Source: Prevotellaceae bacterium UBA4372
GTDB taxonomy: Bacteria > Bacteroidota > Bacteroidia > Bacteroidales > Bacteroidaceae
Reading direction: 5' to 3'
Length of the DNA: 28,294 bases
Assembly: GCA_002391275.1 (NCBI GenBank)
Contig: DGSC01000064.1
Location: forward strand, 9,550 to 37,843
Shown here: piece by piece, positions 6,704 to 16,249 of the stretch
How the letters are laid out: the number at the start of each line of letters is the position of its first letter
Numbering within the stretch: the stretch's first letter is position 1
Translations under genes and position numbers: made by a program
Notes under the pieces: model-generated
Database searches by the model: none
Seen by the model: only the letters and a program-made list of their open reading frames with translations
What the model was told of the DNA's origin: nothing

Positions 6704-7823
6704 CATTGGCTGGAGGCCTCCCCGCCAACAGCTCGCCGCGCATAAAATCCATCGCGGGAGCCACGTAGCTGAAATAACGTCGATAGCCTTCGCAGAGATA
6801 ATTTTGATGCTCGTCACCGTCGGCACCTACCACAAAACGATTGCGAAGACATTCGCCATGACACGCGAACAACCATTGACACCCTTTGCACTTGCGCGAC
6901 AAGGCATATTGTTTGCTGCGTCCAAAGGCTTGTTGCCTCTGGCTCTGCAACAACGCGAGGAGCGGCGTCTGGCGGATATTTCCTAAAAGATTTTCAGGAA
7001 ACACAAAATGATCACACGAATAGACTGAACCGTCGGCATCTATGGCAGCAGCATGACCGCACGTGCGAGCCATAGTACACACCCCTGGTTCCTCTCCTAT
7101 CCAGCCAGCCAGCGTAGCGTCAAAAATCTGAACAAACACCTCACCAACGTCGCAACGCACCCACTCATCGAAAAGCGTGCAAAGAAATGATCCCCATGCA
7201 TCGGGCGTAACGCTATAGGGAGCCACCTCGCCATGTTCGCGCTCTACGACCGGCGTAAACTGCAGGTAATGGCAACCTATCTCTTTGAAAAAGTGATAGA
7301 AGGCTTCAGGCTCGAGAGCCGTAGCCTGATTGACCGTAGCCATGGCATTCCATTCCACGTCGAATTGCTTGAGTCTGGCAATACCCTTGAGCACCTGGGC
7401 ATGAGTAGGAGCACCGGCGGCATCGAGCCTGTAAGCATCGTGGAGATGCTCAGGACCATCAATGCTGACGCCTACGAGCCAGCCTTCATCGCGCAGGAAG
7501 CGGCACCAATCGTCGGTGAGCAACGTGCCGTTGGTTTGCAAGGCATTATCGATATGCCGTCCTCCGGCATATTGACGTTGCAGCCTTACCACCTTACGAT
7601 AGAAATCCAAGCCGCGCAGCGTTGGCTCGCCTCCATGCCACGTGAAGAGCACGCTGTCTGTTGTCTGTAGCTCAATGTATTGTCTGATAAACTCATCGAG
7701 CAATTCGTCCGACATAGTATGTCTGGGCTTATCGAGATAATAACAGTACCTACAGCGTAGATTGCAGGCCGAACCTACAGGTTTTGCCATCACATAGACA
7801 GGATGTGAAAAAGGAGCGAGCAT
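6681..7823 (-). CDS. anaerobic sulfatase-maturating enzyme-like radical SAM/SPASM protein
   Basis: The product is 380 residues from the ATG at 7823. The radical SAM cluster motif C20-x3-C24-x2-C27 (CNLRCRYC) sits just after VYVMAKPVGSA, typical of anSME. TWHGGEPTLRG and LQTNGTLL follow. The C-terminal SPASM region has many Cys, including CTMARTCG, YSCDHFV and RKCKGCQWLFACHGEC, as needed for two auxiliary 4Fe-4S clusters. anSME converts a Cys or Ser in sulfatases to formylglycine under anoxia. No sulfatase gene is in this window, so the substrate is elsewhere or different. The frame is open up to 7883, but the longer start lacks family support. It follows prmC by 38 bases, probably in one operon. 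Confidence 0.88.
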   Translation of the reverse strand: MLAPFSHPVYVMAKPVGSACNLRCRYCYYLDKPRHTMSDELLDEFIRQYIELQTTDSVLFTWHGGEPTLRGLDFYRKVVRLQRQYAGGRHIDNALQTNGTLLTDDWCRFLRDEGWLVGVSIDGPEHLHDAYRLDAAGAPTHAQVLKGIARLKQFDVEWNAMATVNQATALEPEAFYHFFKEIGCHYLQFTPVVEREHGEVAPYSVTPDAWGSFLCTLFDEWVRCDVGEVFVQIFDATLAGWIGEEPGVCTMARTCGHAAAIDADGSVYSCDHFVFPENLLGNIRQTPLLALLQSQRQQAFGRSKQYALSRKCKGCQWLFACHGECLRNRFVVGADGDEHQNYLCEGYRRYFSYVAPAMDFMRGELLAGRPPANVMHLFHR

Positions 7824-7861
7824 GGATTCAGGAGAGTGAAAGATGAAAAGGAAATGAACGA

Positions 7862-8713
7862 TTATGCATGAGGCATTGTACACTGCAGGATGCGAGGCCG
7901 ACCGAACTGATCGGCTTTGACGGAGACGTCGACATAGCCCTTGTCCTTAAAAAGTTGACTGATAGGACCGGCAAGAGCACTATTTATTTCTACAAGTATT
8001 GCCCCTTCAGGGCTGAGCGACCGATGACCTATATCTGCAATGGCTCGATAGAAACGAAGCGGATCGTCATCAGGCACGAAAAGAGCCAGATGAGGCTCGT
8101 GGTCGAGCACATGAGCACTCATCTTTTCAGCTTCGCTTTGCATGACATAGGGCGGATTGGAGACAATGAGGTTTACCGACCCATCCGGCTTGAAACTCCC
8201 ATCGAGTATATCATTGCGAAAAAAACCGACATTGCAAGCCTGCAGATTGTCGGCATTCTGCTTTGCAACCCCCAGGGCATCCGAGCTGATGTCGACCCCT
8301 ATAATCCGAGCTTCAGGCAAGGCCAAAGCCAACGAGACAGCAATGCACCCGCTACCGGTGCAAAGATCAAGTGCACAAATGGATGAGCCACGGCCTTCGG
8401 CAAAGGCAACAGCTGCAGCCACAAGCTCTTCTGTCTCGGGACGAGGTATAAGCACGGACGGTGACACAAGAAACCGATGACCGCAGAAATGGGTATAGCC
8501 CAAGACATATTGAACGGGCTCGCCAGCAATGAGTCGGGCGGCGATTTTTTCAAAATCTTTACGCTGGTCTGAGGATAATGTTGTATCTTTGCCGAGCAAA
8601 AGGTCGGTCTGGGTGAGCCCGAAACATTCGTCCATGACCATGTTCGCGATAGCACGGGCTTCGCCAAGACCGTATGCCGGCGCCAGACATTTGATGAGTT
8701 CTTGATAATTCAT
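7862..8713 (-). CDS. prmC: release factor glutamine methyltransferase
   Basis: The 283-residue product has an N-terminal helical domain, the VLIPRPETEEL motif at about 87-97, the SAM-binding DLCTGSGCIAVSLAL loop from D116, and the catalytic NPPY at 186-189. PrmC methylates the glutamine of the GGQ motif in release factors 1 and 2 in the cytoplasm. Length is normal for the family. A TAnnTTTG element ends only four bases before the ATG, so the transcript may start at or very near the start codon. The gene is divergent from ribD. Confidence 0.95.
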   Translation of the reverse strand: MNYQELIKCLAPAYGLGEARAIANMVMDECFGLTQTDLLLGKDTTLSSDQRKDFEKIAARLIAGEPVQYVLGYTHFCGHRFLVSPSVLIPRPETEELVAAAVAFAEGRGSSICALDLCTGSGCIAVSLALALPEARIIGVDISSDALGVAKQNADNLQACNVGFFRNDILDGSFKPDGSVNLIVSNPPYVMQSEAEKMSAHVLDHEPHLALFVPDDDPLRFYRAIADIGHRSLSPEGAILVEINSALAGPISQLFKDKGYVDVSVKADQFGRPRILQCTMPHA

Positions 8714-8717
8714 GGCA

Positions 8718-8725
8718 CAAAAGTA
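8718..8725 (-). promoter_or_regulatory. -7 element abutting the prmC start
   Basis: On the minus strand this reads TACTTTTG, matching TAnnTTTG, and only TGCC separates it from the ATG at 8713. With usual Bacteroidetes geometry the transcript would begin about at the A of the ATG, giving a leaderless or near-leaderless mRNA. The -33 region is only T-rich (weak). Confidence 0.4.
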
Positions 8726-8803
8726 GATATTTTTAAGGGAAAGGGAAAAGAGAAAGGGGAAAAATGAAAATATTCACTGATATAAAAAGAGAATAAACTG
8801 GGC

Positions 8804-9760
8804 ATGACAACAGACGAGAAATATATGGCCCGATGCCTGCAACTGGCACGCCACGGCTTACTGACAACAGCCCCCAACCCTATGGTGGGCGCCGTCATTG
8901 TCTATGACGGCCGCATCATTGGCGAAGGTTGGCATAGACAATATGGAGGACCGCATGCCGAAGTGAACGCGGTACGCTCTGTTGCTGCTCACGACGAAAA
9001 GCTTTTGCCGGAATCCACTATTTATGTCAGTTTAGAGCCTTGCTCACATTGGGGCAAGACACCTCCTTGTGCAGAGTTGCTCAAAAAGAAAGGCTTCAAG
9101 AGGGTAGTCGTAGGCTGCCTTGACCCCAACGAGAAGGTGGCCGGTCGCGGCATCCAATTACTTCGGGAAGCGGGGATAGAGGTGACTGTGGGTGTCCTTG
9201 AGGATGAATGCCGCTGGCTGAATCGCAAATTCATGACATACCACAGCCTGCACCGCCCATACATTACACTGAAATGGGCTGAGAGTGCAGACGGATATAT
9301 TGACCTTAAACGTGAAAGTTCAGACGACGGCCCCGCCGTTCGTTTCTCAACACCCTGGACGCAGATGCTTGTTCATAAGCTTAGAGCCACACACGAAGCC
9401 ATCCTCGTAGGCCGACGCACCTGGGAGCTCGACCGCCCAAGCCTGACAACAAGAGAATGGCCAGGCAAGAACCCGCAAAAAATTGTGTTAGGAACACAGG
9501 CCAACGACAAGTGTTCAGCGGCAGAAGAAGGGCAACCTCAAACGATCTTTGCATCAGACCTTTCGTCCATTGAATCTCTATCATCCGTGCAGTCTATCCT
9601 GGTTGAAGGGGGAGCCCAAACGCTACAATCATTCATCGATGCCGACCTCTGGGACGAGGCTTATATCGAACGCACAGACATCATATTGGGCTGTGGTATA
9701 AAGGCACCTGAAATGAAAACAGACCTAAAAGGACGCCCCATTCACGTTAATTTTGCCTAA
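8804..9760 (+). CDS. ribD: bifunctional riboflavin biosynthesis deaminase/reductase
   Basis: The 318-residue product has an N-terminal zinc cytidine-deaminase-like domain with H51-A-E53 (GGPHAEVNAV) and SLEPCSHWGKTPPC holding C80 and C89. The C-terminal RibD reductase domain starts near YITLKWAESADGYI. RibD deaminates the GTP-derived pyrimidine intermediate and then reduces its ribosyl side chain with NADPH, in the cytoplasm. It is shorter than the roughly 350-370 residues of many homologs, mainly in the C-terminal domain, but all key motifs are present. No other rib gene is adjacent, so it is not in a rib operon. Confidence 0.94.
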   Translation: MTTDEKYMARCLQLARHGLLTTAPNPMVGAVIVYDGRIIGEGWHRQYGGPHAEVNAVRSVAAHDEKLLPESTIYVSLEPCSHWGKTPPCAELLKKKGFKRVVVGCLDPNEKVAGRGIQLLREAGIEVTVGVLEDECRWLNRKFMTYHSLHRPYITLKWAESADGYIDLKRESSDDGPAVRFSTPWTQMLVHKLRATHEAILVGRRTWELDRPSLTTREWPGKNPQKIVLGTQANDKCSAAEEGQPQTIFASDLSSIESLSSVQSILVEGGAQTLQSFIDADLWDEAYIERTDIILGCGIKAPEMKTDLKGRPIHVNFA

Positions 9761-9820
9761 TTAATAGCTCAAAAAAGCATTTTTAAGACTCTCAAATTTC
9801 GCGCGCGTTACTTTTATATG

Positions 9821-9828
9821 TAACTTTG
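9821..9828 (+). promoter_or_regulatory. -7 element for the DUF6242-to-murI cluster
   Basis: TAACTTTG matches TAnnTTTG and is followed by CA. It lies 25 bases before the ATG of the DUF6242 gene. The -33 region (TTTC near 9798) is weak. It is the only good promoter element I see before the envelope gene cluster. Confidence 0.55.
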
Positions 9829-9853
9829 CAGCCACTTTATAACAAAGTTCACA

Positions 9854-11152
9854 ATGAAGAAACTCGCATACTCCTTTATCGCCTTGTCTTTAATGCTTTC
9901 GGTTTTTATAGCTTGTAAGACAGACGATGAGATTGAATACACCAGCGACTGCTACATCAAGTCGTTCGTTCTTGGAGGTTTGACACGCACGATTTACAGC
10001 ACAACAAGCAACGGCCAAGACACAAGTTACAACGTAGCAATCAGCGGATCAGCGTTCCCCATGACGATAAGCCACGCCAACGGCTACATAAAGAACGCAA
10101 TCCCTCTTCCCTCCAACACACAGCTAAAAGCCATCACGGCCAGCATCACAGCTCAAGGCATGGTGGTCTATGCACCTGAAGCTGACACCGCAGCTTGGAC
10201 AGCCTATGCCTCCAAAGACAGTATTGACTTCAGCCAACCTCTCATCTTCAGAGTGATTGCAACAGACGGGACAAGTTTCCGCGATTATAGGGTCAGCCTC
10301 TCCACGAGAGAAAATGATGCAGACTCTTATACGTGGACAAATCTTGGAAAAGTCGCCGACTTAGAGGCTGTGGAGCAGTTGAAACTGCTAAGTATGGGTT
10401 CTGTTCCTACTATCCTCTGCAAGGATGCCGACGGGCAATGCTTCTTCTACAGTTCTGCCGCCATGCCGGCAACACGACAGGCTTGCGAGGGTTTACCCGC
10501 AACGGCAGATCTGTCCTCAGCCGTCACATTCAACGGGGCGCTATGGATGAGCAGCACCGACGGCCGTATCTACACATCAGATGATGCACAGCTTTGGCGT
10601 GAAGTGGCACAGACTGAGGCTCTAAAGTTCTCAATAGTAGCCGCGTCGCCCAGCGCTCTCTTCGCCATAACTCAAGAGAATGACGGTCAACAGATCCGGA
10701 CTTCCCCTGACGGCAAGACCTGGACTACAATGGCTACAGAACAGATGTTGAACGGAGAAGCGGTGGCCGGTGTAGCCTTCACGCAAGCCAATGGCAACAA
10801 ACGAGTTCTTTTGGCGCTTTCGCAGGGCGAGTCTTCCACGCTCGACATCTGGGGGCTGCTCGAAGACTATGAGCACACATGGACGCTGTTCTCTGACGAT
10901 GAATTAAACACCTTCCTTCTGCCTAACGCCTCGCCTACAAGCATCATCGCATACAACAACCAGTTAATCGCCTTCAGCAAGGACAAGACGCTACTAAGCT
11001 CCGACTATGGAATAACATGGAAAAGCGAAAATAGCCCCGAACTACCAAGCGGCATAGGCACAGTCACCTCGGCTGCCACACTGGGAAAATACATATACCT
11101 CTTGAGCGGCAACAACCTGTGGCAAGGATATCTCAACGATATCGACGAATAG
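9854..11152 (+). CDS. DUF6242-type lipoprotein
   Basis: The 432-residue product begins with a lipoprotein signal peptide (FIALSLMLSVFIAC, lipid-modified C21). Residues of about 25-155 form a beta-rich domain with YNVAISGSAFPM and FRVIATDGTSFRDYRVSL, as seen in Bacteroidetes DUF6242/DUF5018-like lipoproteins. The rest shows repeated blades such as LWMSSTDGRIYTSDDAQLW, IRTSPDGKTWT and TLLSSDYGITWKSENS, i.e. BNR/Asp-box-like beta-propeller repeats. It should sit in the envelope; the function is unknown. In related genomes such a gene stands before the DUF6089 and uppS-bamA genes, as here. Confidence 0.8.
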   Translation: MKKLAYSFIALSLMLSVFIACKTDDEIEYTSDCYIKSFVLGGLTRTIYSTTSNGQDTSYNVAISGSAFPMTISHANGYIKNAIPLPSNTQLKAITASITAQGMVVYAPEADTAAWTAYASKDSIDFSQPLIFRVIATDGTSFRDYRVSLSTRENDADSYTWTNLGKVADLEAVEQLKLLSMGSVPTILCKDADGQCFFYSSAAMPATRQACEGLPATADLSSAVTFNGALWMSSTDGRIYTSDDAQLWREVAQTEALKFSIVAASPSALFAITQENDGQQIRTSPDGKTWTTMATEQMLNGEAVAGVAFTQANGNKRVLLALSQGESSTLDIWGLLEDYEHTWTLFSDDELNTFLLPNASPTSIIAYNNQLIAFSKDKTLLSSDYGITWKSENSPELPSGIGTVTSAATLGKYIYLLSGNNLWQGYLNDIDE

Positions 11153-11204
11153 CCCAAAAGCAAACACCCGATAACACGTCCGAAACTAAAAACATTCAGG
11201 TAGC

Positions 11205-11927
11205 GTGCACAAGACTATCGCCTTCATCATTGCAGTACTTCTGCCACTTTGTGTATGGTCACAAGATGGCGAACTGCTGGAATACCAGCAGGAGGTAGGT
11301 GCAGGCCTCGGACTAATGAGCTACATCGGTGATGCCGGTGGAGGCGTGATGGCAAATCCCGGAGCGATGGCCAACGTGATATGGCGGCGCAACCTGAATC
11401 CACGAATGGTAGTTCACACCGACGTGGGAGTCGGAAAGATAAAAGGCAACAGCAAAGGCAACTTCTTTCCTACAGACCCCATGAGCCAGACAGCGGAAGG
11501 CGGCATGCCCACAGCAGACATCCGTTTCAACCGCACAATCGTAAGCGCCGGAGCACAATTCGAATTTAATTTCCTCGGCTATGGCATGGGAGCCGCCTAC
11601 AAGGGGCTTCACCGATGGACACCATTTCTGCTTGCCGGAGCCGGAGTGACAATAGCCACTGGAGGCGGAGGAGAAGCTGCAGGAGCGCTACACATACCGA
11701 TGGGAATAGGTTTTCGCTACAAACTGCGCAGCCGGCTGAACATAGGACTTGAATGGAGTTTCAACTTCACCACATCCGACCGTCTCGACGACAGCCGCCA
11801 TCTGACAAAACTAAACGACCCGTATGGCATCGAAAGCGGAATGTTTAAAAACAAAGACTGCTACACACGCACATTCCTTTTCCTGACCTATGACATATCA
11901 CCAAAATACAGAAAGTGTAACAACTAA
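11205..11927 (+). CDS. DUF6089-type outer-membrane beta-barrel-like protein
   Basis: The 240-residue product starts at GTG (11205), since the signal peptide (HKTIAFIIAVLLPLCVWSQ) begins directly there and no in-frame ATG lies close upstream. The mature part has alternating strands rich in Gly and aromatics (AGLGLMSYIGDAGG, WTPFLLAGAGVTIATGGGG, YKLRSRLNIGLEWSFNFTTSD) and ends in a strand (RTFLFLTYDISPKY). It matches the DUF6089 family that usually precedes uppS and bamA in Bacteroidetes. An outer-membrane or periplasm-facing place is inferred; the function is unknown. Confidence 0.82.
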   Translation: MHKTIAFIIAVLLPLCVWSQDGELLEYQQEVGAGLGLMSYIGDAGGGVMANPGAMANVIWRRNLNPRMVVHTDVGVGKIKGNSKGNFFPTDPMSQTAEGGMPTADIRFNRTIVSAGAQFEFNFLGYGMGAAYKGLHRWTPFLLAGAGVTIATGGGGEAAGALHIPMGIGFRYKLRSRLNIGLEWSFNFTTSDRLDDSRHLTKLNDPYGIESGMFKNKDCYTRTFLFLTYDISPKYRKCNN

Positions 11928-11942
11928 ACAAATAGACTAATC

Positions 11943-12701
11943 ATGGAACTCGACCTCACGCACATACCACAACACATAGCCATCATTATGGACGGTAATG
12001 GACGATGGGCAAAGCAACGTGGGCTACCACGTACAGCAGGCCATGCAGAAGGAGTTGAAACCGTAAAGCGCATCACAGAAGAATGTGTGCATCTGGGTGT
12101 CAAGTATCTTACATTATACACCTTCTCTACGGAGAACTGGAACCGACCCAGCGACGAGGTCAGTGCGCTCATGGGGCTCGTGCTCACGAACCTCGAAGAG
12201 GAAATCTTCATGAAGAACAATGTCCGCTTCAAGGTGATTGGTGACATCAAGCGATTGCCCGACGATGTGCAGAAACGTCTTTGGCAGGTGATAGAGAACA
12301 CCGCCGACAACGATGCCATGACCTTGGTCGTAGCGCTGAGCTACAGCTCACGATGGGAAATCACTAATGCTGTGCGCGACATTATATGGGAAATGAAACA
12401 GACCAACCTGACACGGGCTACCATCGACCCCGACGAAATCACCGAGGAAGTGATCTCAGAGCATCTGGACACCTATTTCATGCCCGACCCGGATCTGCTC
12501 ATTCGCACTGGAGGCGAGAAGCGCATCAGCAATTATCTGCTGTGGCAGATAGCTTACACAGAGCTCTACTTCTGCGACACCTATTGGCCCGACTTCGGCG
12601 CCGAGGCTTTGCACGAAGCCATCGTAGATTACCAACAACGCGAGCGGCGTTTCGGCAAGACAAGCGAACAAGTGCAAACAGAAAACGAGACCTCAAAATG
12701 A
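11943..12701 (+). CDS. uppS: undecaprenyl pyrophosphate synthase
   Basis: The 252-residue product carries the cis-prenyltransferase signature near the N terminus: HIAIIMDGNGRWAKQRG with catalytic D17, then HAEGVETVKRI. The C-terminal DLLIRTGGEKRISNYLLWQ and AYTELYF motifs are also present. UppS condenses farnesyl diphosphate with isopentenyl diphosphate to make the C55 carrier used for peptidoglycan and surface polysaccharide, at the cytoplasmic membrane face. It follows the DUF6089 gene by 15 bases and precedes bamA by 46, consistent with an operon of envelope genes. Confidence 0.96.
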   Translation: MELDLTHIPQHIAIIMDGNGRWAKQRGLPRTAGHAEGVETVKRITEECVHLGVKYLTLYTFSTENWNRPSDEVSALMGLVLTNLEEEIFMKNNVRFKVIGDIKRLPDDVQKRLWQVIENTADNDAMTLVVALSYSSRWEITNAVRDIIWEMKQTNLTRATIDPDEITEEVISEHLDTYFMPDPDLLIRTGGEKRISNYLLWQIAYTELYFCDTYWPDFGAEALHEAIVDYQQRERRFGKTSEQVQTENETSK

Positions 12702-12747
12702 AGATGACAGACTGGATTTAATGTCCGGATAAAAGCACGAACAGTAA

Positions 12748-15474
12748 ATGAACTACATATCTGAACCAAAGAAACTATCATATAGAATTCCGACGTCCAC
12801 ACACACGTACAAAGGTGAACGTTGGACTTACAAAATAGGCCTGGCTATTTTCCTCGCTATGCTCCTACCGCTCACAAGCAGCAGGCTTGGCATTTCCAGC
12901 GTGCATGCCCAAGTCGCAGAGCGTGTGGTAAATCCTGTGATCGACTATTCACGCACCCCCTCGCAATACTATATCGGGGGCATCACCGTAGACGGAGTGA
13001 AGAGCTACGACGACTATGTGCTTATCGGGTTGTCAGGGCTGTCTAAAGGGCAGCGTATATCTATTCCCGGTGAAGAAATCAGTAAGGCCATTCGCCGGTA
13101 TTGGAAACACGGTCTGTTCTCTAATGCGTCGATTAGCGTAGATAGCTTAGTAGGCGATTCTGCCTACCTTCACATCCAATTGCAGGCTCGTCCCCGTATC
13201 TCCAAAATCAATTACAATGGAGTCAAGAAAAGCGAGAAAGAGGACTTGGAGACCAAGCTCGGATTGATAAAAGATGCACAGTTAACCCCCAACATGCTTG
13301 ACAGAGCTCGCATCTGGGGTAAGAAATATTTCGACGACAAAGGTTTCAAAAACGCAGAAATCCTTTTCGACCAGCACGACGATCCCGAAGAGGCGGGCCG
13401 TGTTATCATCGACGTGAACGTCGACAAGAAAGAAAAGGTGAAAGTCAACAGCATCAACGTCGAAGGCAACAGCGCTCTGACGATGAAACAGATCAAAGGT
13501 TCGCTGATTAAGAATGGTGCGTTCAAGAAGACTCATGAGAAAGGCCTGCTCAGCAGTTGGTTCCGTTCGAAGAAATTCATTGAAGAGAAGTGGAAAGAAG
13601 ACAAGGAGCGCCTTATTGAGAAATACAACGAATATGGTTACCGCGATGCGCGTATCGTCACGGACAGCGTAGTGCCACATGACGACCGCTCGGTCGACAT
13701 CTTTATAAAGGTGGAAGAAGGGCAGAAATACTATGTACGTAACATCGAATGGGTAGGCAACACCATCTACCCGACGAATCTGCTCCAAGAGAAGTTGCGC
13801 ATGAACAAAGGTGATGTCTACAATCAGACCCACCTGACAAAGCGCATCAAGGACGACGACGATGCCATAGGCAACCTCTACTACAACAACGGTTACCTCT
13901 TCTACAACCTTACTCCTGTAGAAGTAAACATCGTGGGCGATAGTATCGACCTCGAAATGCGCATAGAAGAAAACCAGCAGGCTTACATCAACCGGGTCAT
14001 CATTACAGGCAACGACCGCGTCTACGAAGAAGTCGTACGTCGTGAGCTCCGCAATAAACCAGGCGACTTGTTCAACAAATCAGCTCTTGAGCGTTCGTTC
14101 CGCGAGATAGCATCTATGGGGCATTTCGACCCCGAGTCTATCAAATACGACCTCAAGCCCGACGTTAACAATGGCACGGTAGACCTCGAATGGAACCTGA
14201 CACCTAAGTCAAACGACCAGATTGAGTTCTCACTCGGTTACGGCCAGACTGGCGTCATAGGAAAGATAGGCCTTAAATTCAGCAATTTCTCGCTGGCAAA
14301 CATCTTCGCCAAAGACGGGCTTCGCCGCGGTGTAATGCCCCAAGGTAATGGTGAGACCTTCAGTATTAGCGGCCAAACCAATGGCCGATACTATCAGGCG
14401 TACTCCATCAACTACCTCAATCCATGGTTCGGAGGCAAACGCCCCAACTCACTGTCCTTCTCGGCTTTCTTCTCGAAACAGACCGACGTGAGCGACCGCT
14501 ATTACAACTCAGCCTACTACAATTCCTACTACAATTACCTCTACGGCTACGGCTCCAATTACGGCAACTACTACGAGAACTTCTACGATCCAGACAAATA
14601 TATCAAGGTATACGGATTCTCATTAGGTTGGGGTAAGCGTCTGTCATGGCCCGACGACTATTTCCAGCTCTCGGCAGACCTGAGCTACACACGCTATTCG
14701 CTTAAGGACTGGGAATATTTCATGATTTCCAATGGCGACTGCAACAATATCAGCCTCAACATCAATATAGCACGCTCATCCACCGACAACCAGATATATC
14801 CGCGTAGCGGCTCTGAAATGCTCTTCACGGCCAGCCTCACTCCACCCTATTCGCTCTTCGACGGACGTGATTACGCCAATCTGGCCAATAACTCGCAAGC
14901 CAGCAACTATCAGCAACAGCTCAAGAGCAAATACCAATGGATTGAGTATCACAAGTGGAAATTCAAGGCACGCACCTTTACCGCACTCACAGGACATAAC
15001 AAATGCCCCGTGCTGATGACTCGTGTAGAATTTGGTATCCTGGGCCATTACAACAAGAACAAGCGTTCTCCATTCGAAACCTTCTACGTCGGCGGTGATG
15101 GCATGAGCGGCTATTCCTACAACTATGCTACCGAGACCATTGGTCTGCGCGGCTACGACAATGGTTCACTCACGCCCCGAGGCTACACAGGTTATGCCTA
15201 CGACCGCTTCACCGTTGAGCTGCGCTACCCCTTCATCCTCGGCAATTCAACGAACATCTACGGTCTGGCTTTTGCAGAAGGAGGTAATGCCTGGAACGAC
15301 ATTAAGAAGTTCAACCCATTCGACATGAAACGTTCTGCCGGTGTAGGTGTGCGCATCATGCTGCCTATGGTGGGCCTGTTGGGTATCGACTGGGCTTACG
15401 GTTTCGACAAAGTCTTTGGCAGTAAGAGCTACGGTGGCAGCCAATTCCACTTCATCCTCGGACAAGAGTTCTAA
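12748..15474 (+). CDS. bamA: outer-membrane protein assembly factor BamA
   Basis: The 908-residue product has a long N-region before the signal-peptide core (about 28-45) and likely cleavage at VHAQ. Several POTRA repeats follow (for example PSQYYIGGITVDGVKSYDD, RISKINYNGVKK, VKVNSINVEGNSAL, YYVRNIEWVGNTIYP, YINRVIITGNDRVYE). The C-terminal 16-strand barrel begins near residue 490 and ends LGIDWAYGFDKVF...FHFILGQEF, with the terminal Phe typical of the family. BamA folds and inserts outer-membrane proteins. Residues 585-618 form an extra Tyr/Asn-rich stretch (14 Tyr in 34 residues) in a barrel loop. The skp-like genes that follow support the assignment. Confidence 0.95.
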   Translation: MNYISEPKKLSYRIPTSTHTYKGERWTYKIGLAIFLAMLLPLTSSRLGISSVHAQVAERVVNPVIDYSRTPSQYYIGGITVDGVKSYDDYVLIGLSGLSKGQRISIPGEEISKAIRRYWKHGLFSNASISVDSLVGDSAYLHIQLQARPRISKINYNGVKKSEKEDLETKLGLIKDAQLTPNMLDRARIWGKKYFDDKGFKNAEILFDQHDDPEEAGRVIIDVNVDKKEKVKVNSINVEGNSALTMKQIKGSLIKNGAFKKTHEKGLLSSWFRSKKFIEEKWKEDKERLIEKYNEYGYRDARIVTDSVVPHDDRSVDIFIKVEEGQKYYVRNIEWVGNTIYPTNLLQEKLRMNKGDVYNQTHLTKRIKDDDDAIGNLYYNNGYLFYNLTPVEVNIVGDSIDLEMRIEENQQAYINRVIITGNDRVYEEVVRRELRNKPGDLFNKSALERSFREIASMGHFDPESIKYDLKPDVNNGTVDLEWNLTPKSNDQIEFSLGYGQTGVIGKIGLKFSNFSLANIFAKDGLRRGVMPQGNGETFSISGQTNGRYYQAYSINYLNPWFGGKRPNSLSFSAFFSKQTDVSDRYYNSAYYNSYYNYLYGYGSNYGNYYENFYDPDKYIKVYGFSLGWGKRLSWPDDYFQLSADLSYTRYSLKDWEYFMISNGDCNNISLNINIARSSTDNQIYPRSGSEMLFTASLTPPYSLFDGRDYANLANNSQASNYQQQLKSKYQWIEYHKWKFKARTFTALTGHNKCPVLMTRVEFGILGHYNKNKRSPFETFYVGGDGMSGYSYNYATETIGLRGYDNGSLTPRGYTGYAYDRFTVELRYPFILGNSTNIYGLAFAEGGNAWNDIKKFNPFDMKRSAGVGVRIMLPMVGLLGIDWAYGFDKVFGSKSYGGSQFHFILGQEF

Positions 15475-15603
15475 CCCCCTTTTCACATTTCCACATCCTA
15501 AAAAAATCGAAGTTGCAAATCATAATATTTCTTTAATCATTTAAACCATCAAAAACTGCAACCATCAAACAAGCGGAAGTCCTTACAATCAAAAGTTCCG
15601 TAT

Positions 15604-15622
15604 GTTGCGATTCCATCGCAAC
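15604..15622 (+). promoter_or_regulatory. hairpin between bamA and the first ompH
   Basis: GTTGCGAT (15604-15611) pairs with ATCGCAAC (15615-15622). It has no T tract and lies 38 bases before the ompH start, so it would sit in the leader of that gene. It could tune expression between bamA and the chaperone genes; this is speculative. Confidence 0.35.
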
Positions 15623-15659
15623 TCCCAATAACAGAATATCAATCACAACACATCCTAAA

Positions 15660-16181
15660 ATGAAAAAGCTATTTACAATCCTATTGACTGCTTGCGCCCT
15701 CAGCATGAGCATGCCCGCAATGGCGCAGAAATTCGTGCTTGTAGACATGGAATATATCCTCAAGAACATCCCCGCCTACGAACGTGCCAACGAACAGCTG
15801 AATCAAGTGTCACGAAAATGGCAAGCCGAAGTGGAAGCTCTTTCCACCGAAGCACAAAACCTTTATAAGGCTTACCAAAGCGAAGCCGTATTCCTGAGTA
15901 CAGAGCAGAAAAAGGAAAAAGAAGGAGCCATCGTAGCCAAAGAGAAGGAAGCCGCAGAACTCAAGAAGAAATACTTCGGCCCCGAAGGAGAACTCTTCAA
16001 GAAACGGGAATCACTAATGGCACCCATCAACGACGAAATCTATACGGCCGTCAAGGAAATATGTGAGGCTAAAGGCTACAGCCTCGTGCTCGACCGTGCA
16101 TCCGATGCCGGCATCATCTTTGCCTCTCCCAAGATCGACATCTCATCCGAGGTACTTCAAAAACTTGGATATGGCTATTAA
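15660..16181 (+). CDS. OmpH/Skp-like periplasmic chaperone, copy 1
   Basis: The 173-residue product has a signal peptide (LFTILLTACALSMSMPAMAQ), then FVLVDMEYILKNIPAYERANEQL, a long charged coiled coil (about 45-115, Lys/Glu-rich) and a C-terminal strand region (GYSLVLDRASDAGIIFASP) that closes the trimer body in Skp. Skp-like proteins hold unfolded outer-membrane proteins in the periplasm and deliver them to BamA, encoded just upstream. The three adjacent paralogs share the fold but are clearly diverged, so this is an old duplication. Confidence 0.9.
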   Translation: MKKLFTILLTACALSMSMPAMAQKFVLVDMEYILKNIPAYERANEQLNQVSRKWQAEVEALSTEAQNLYKAYQSEAVFLSTEQKKEKEGAIVAKEKEAAELKKKYFGPEGELFKKRESLMAPINDEIYTAVKEICEAKGYSLVLDRASDAGIIFASPKIDISSEVLQKLGYGY

Positions 16182-16249
16182 AACGTCGAATTTGAAAGTT
16201 TGAATTGAGAAACAAATAACAAATACTAAAAAAACCAAATCAAAGACAA

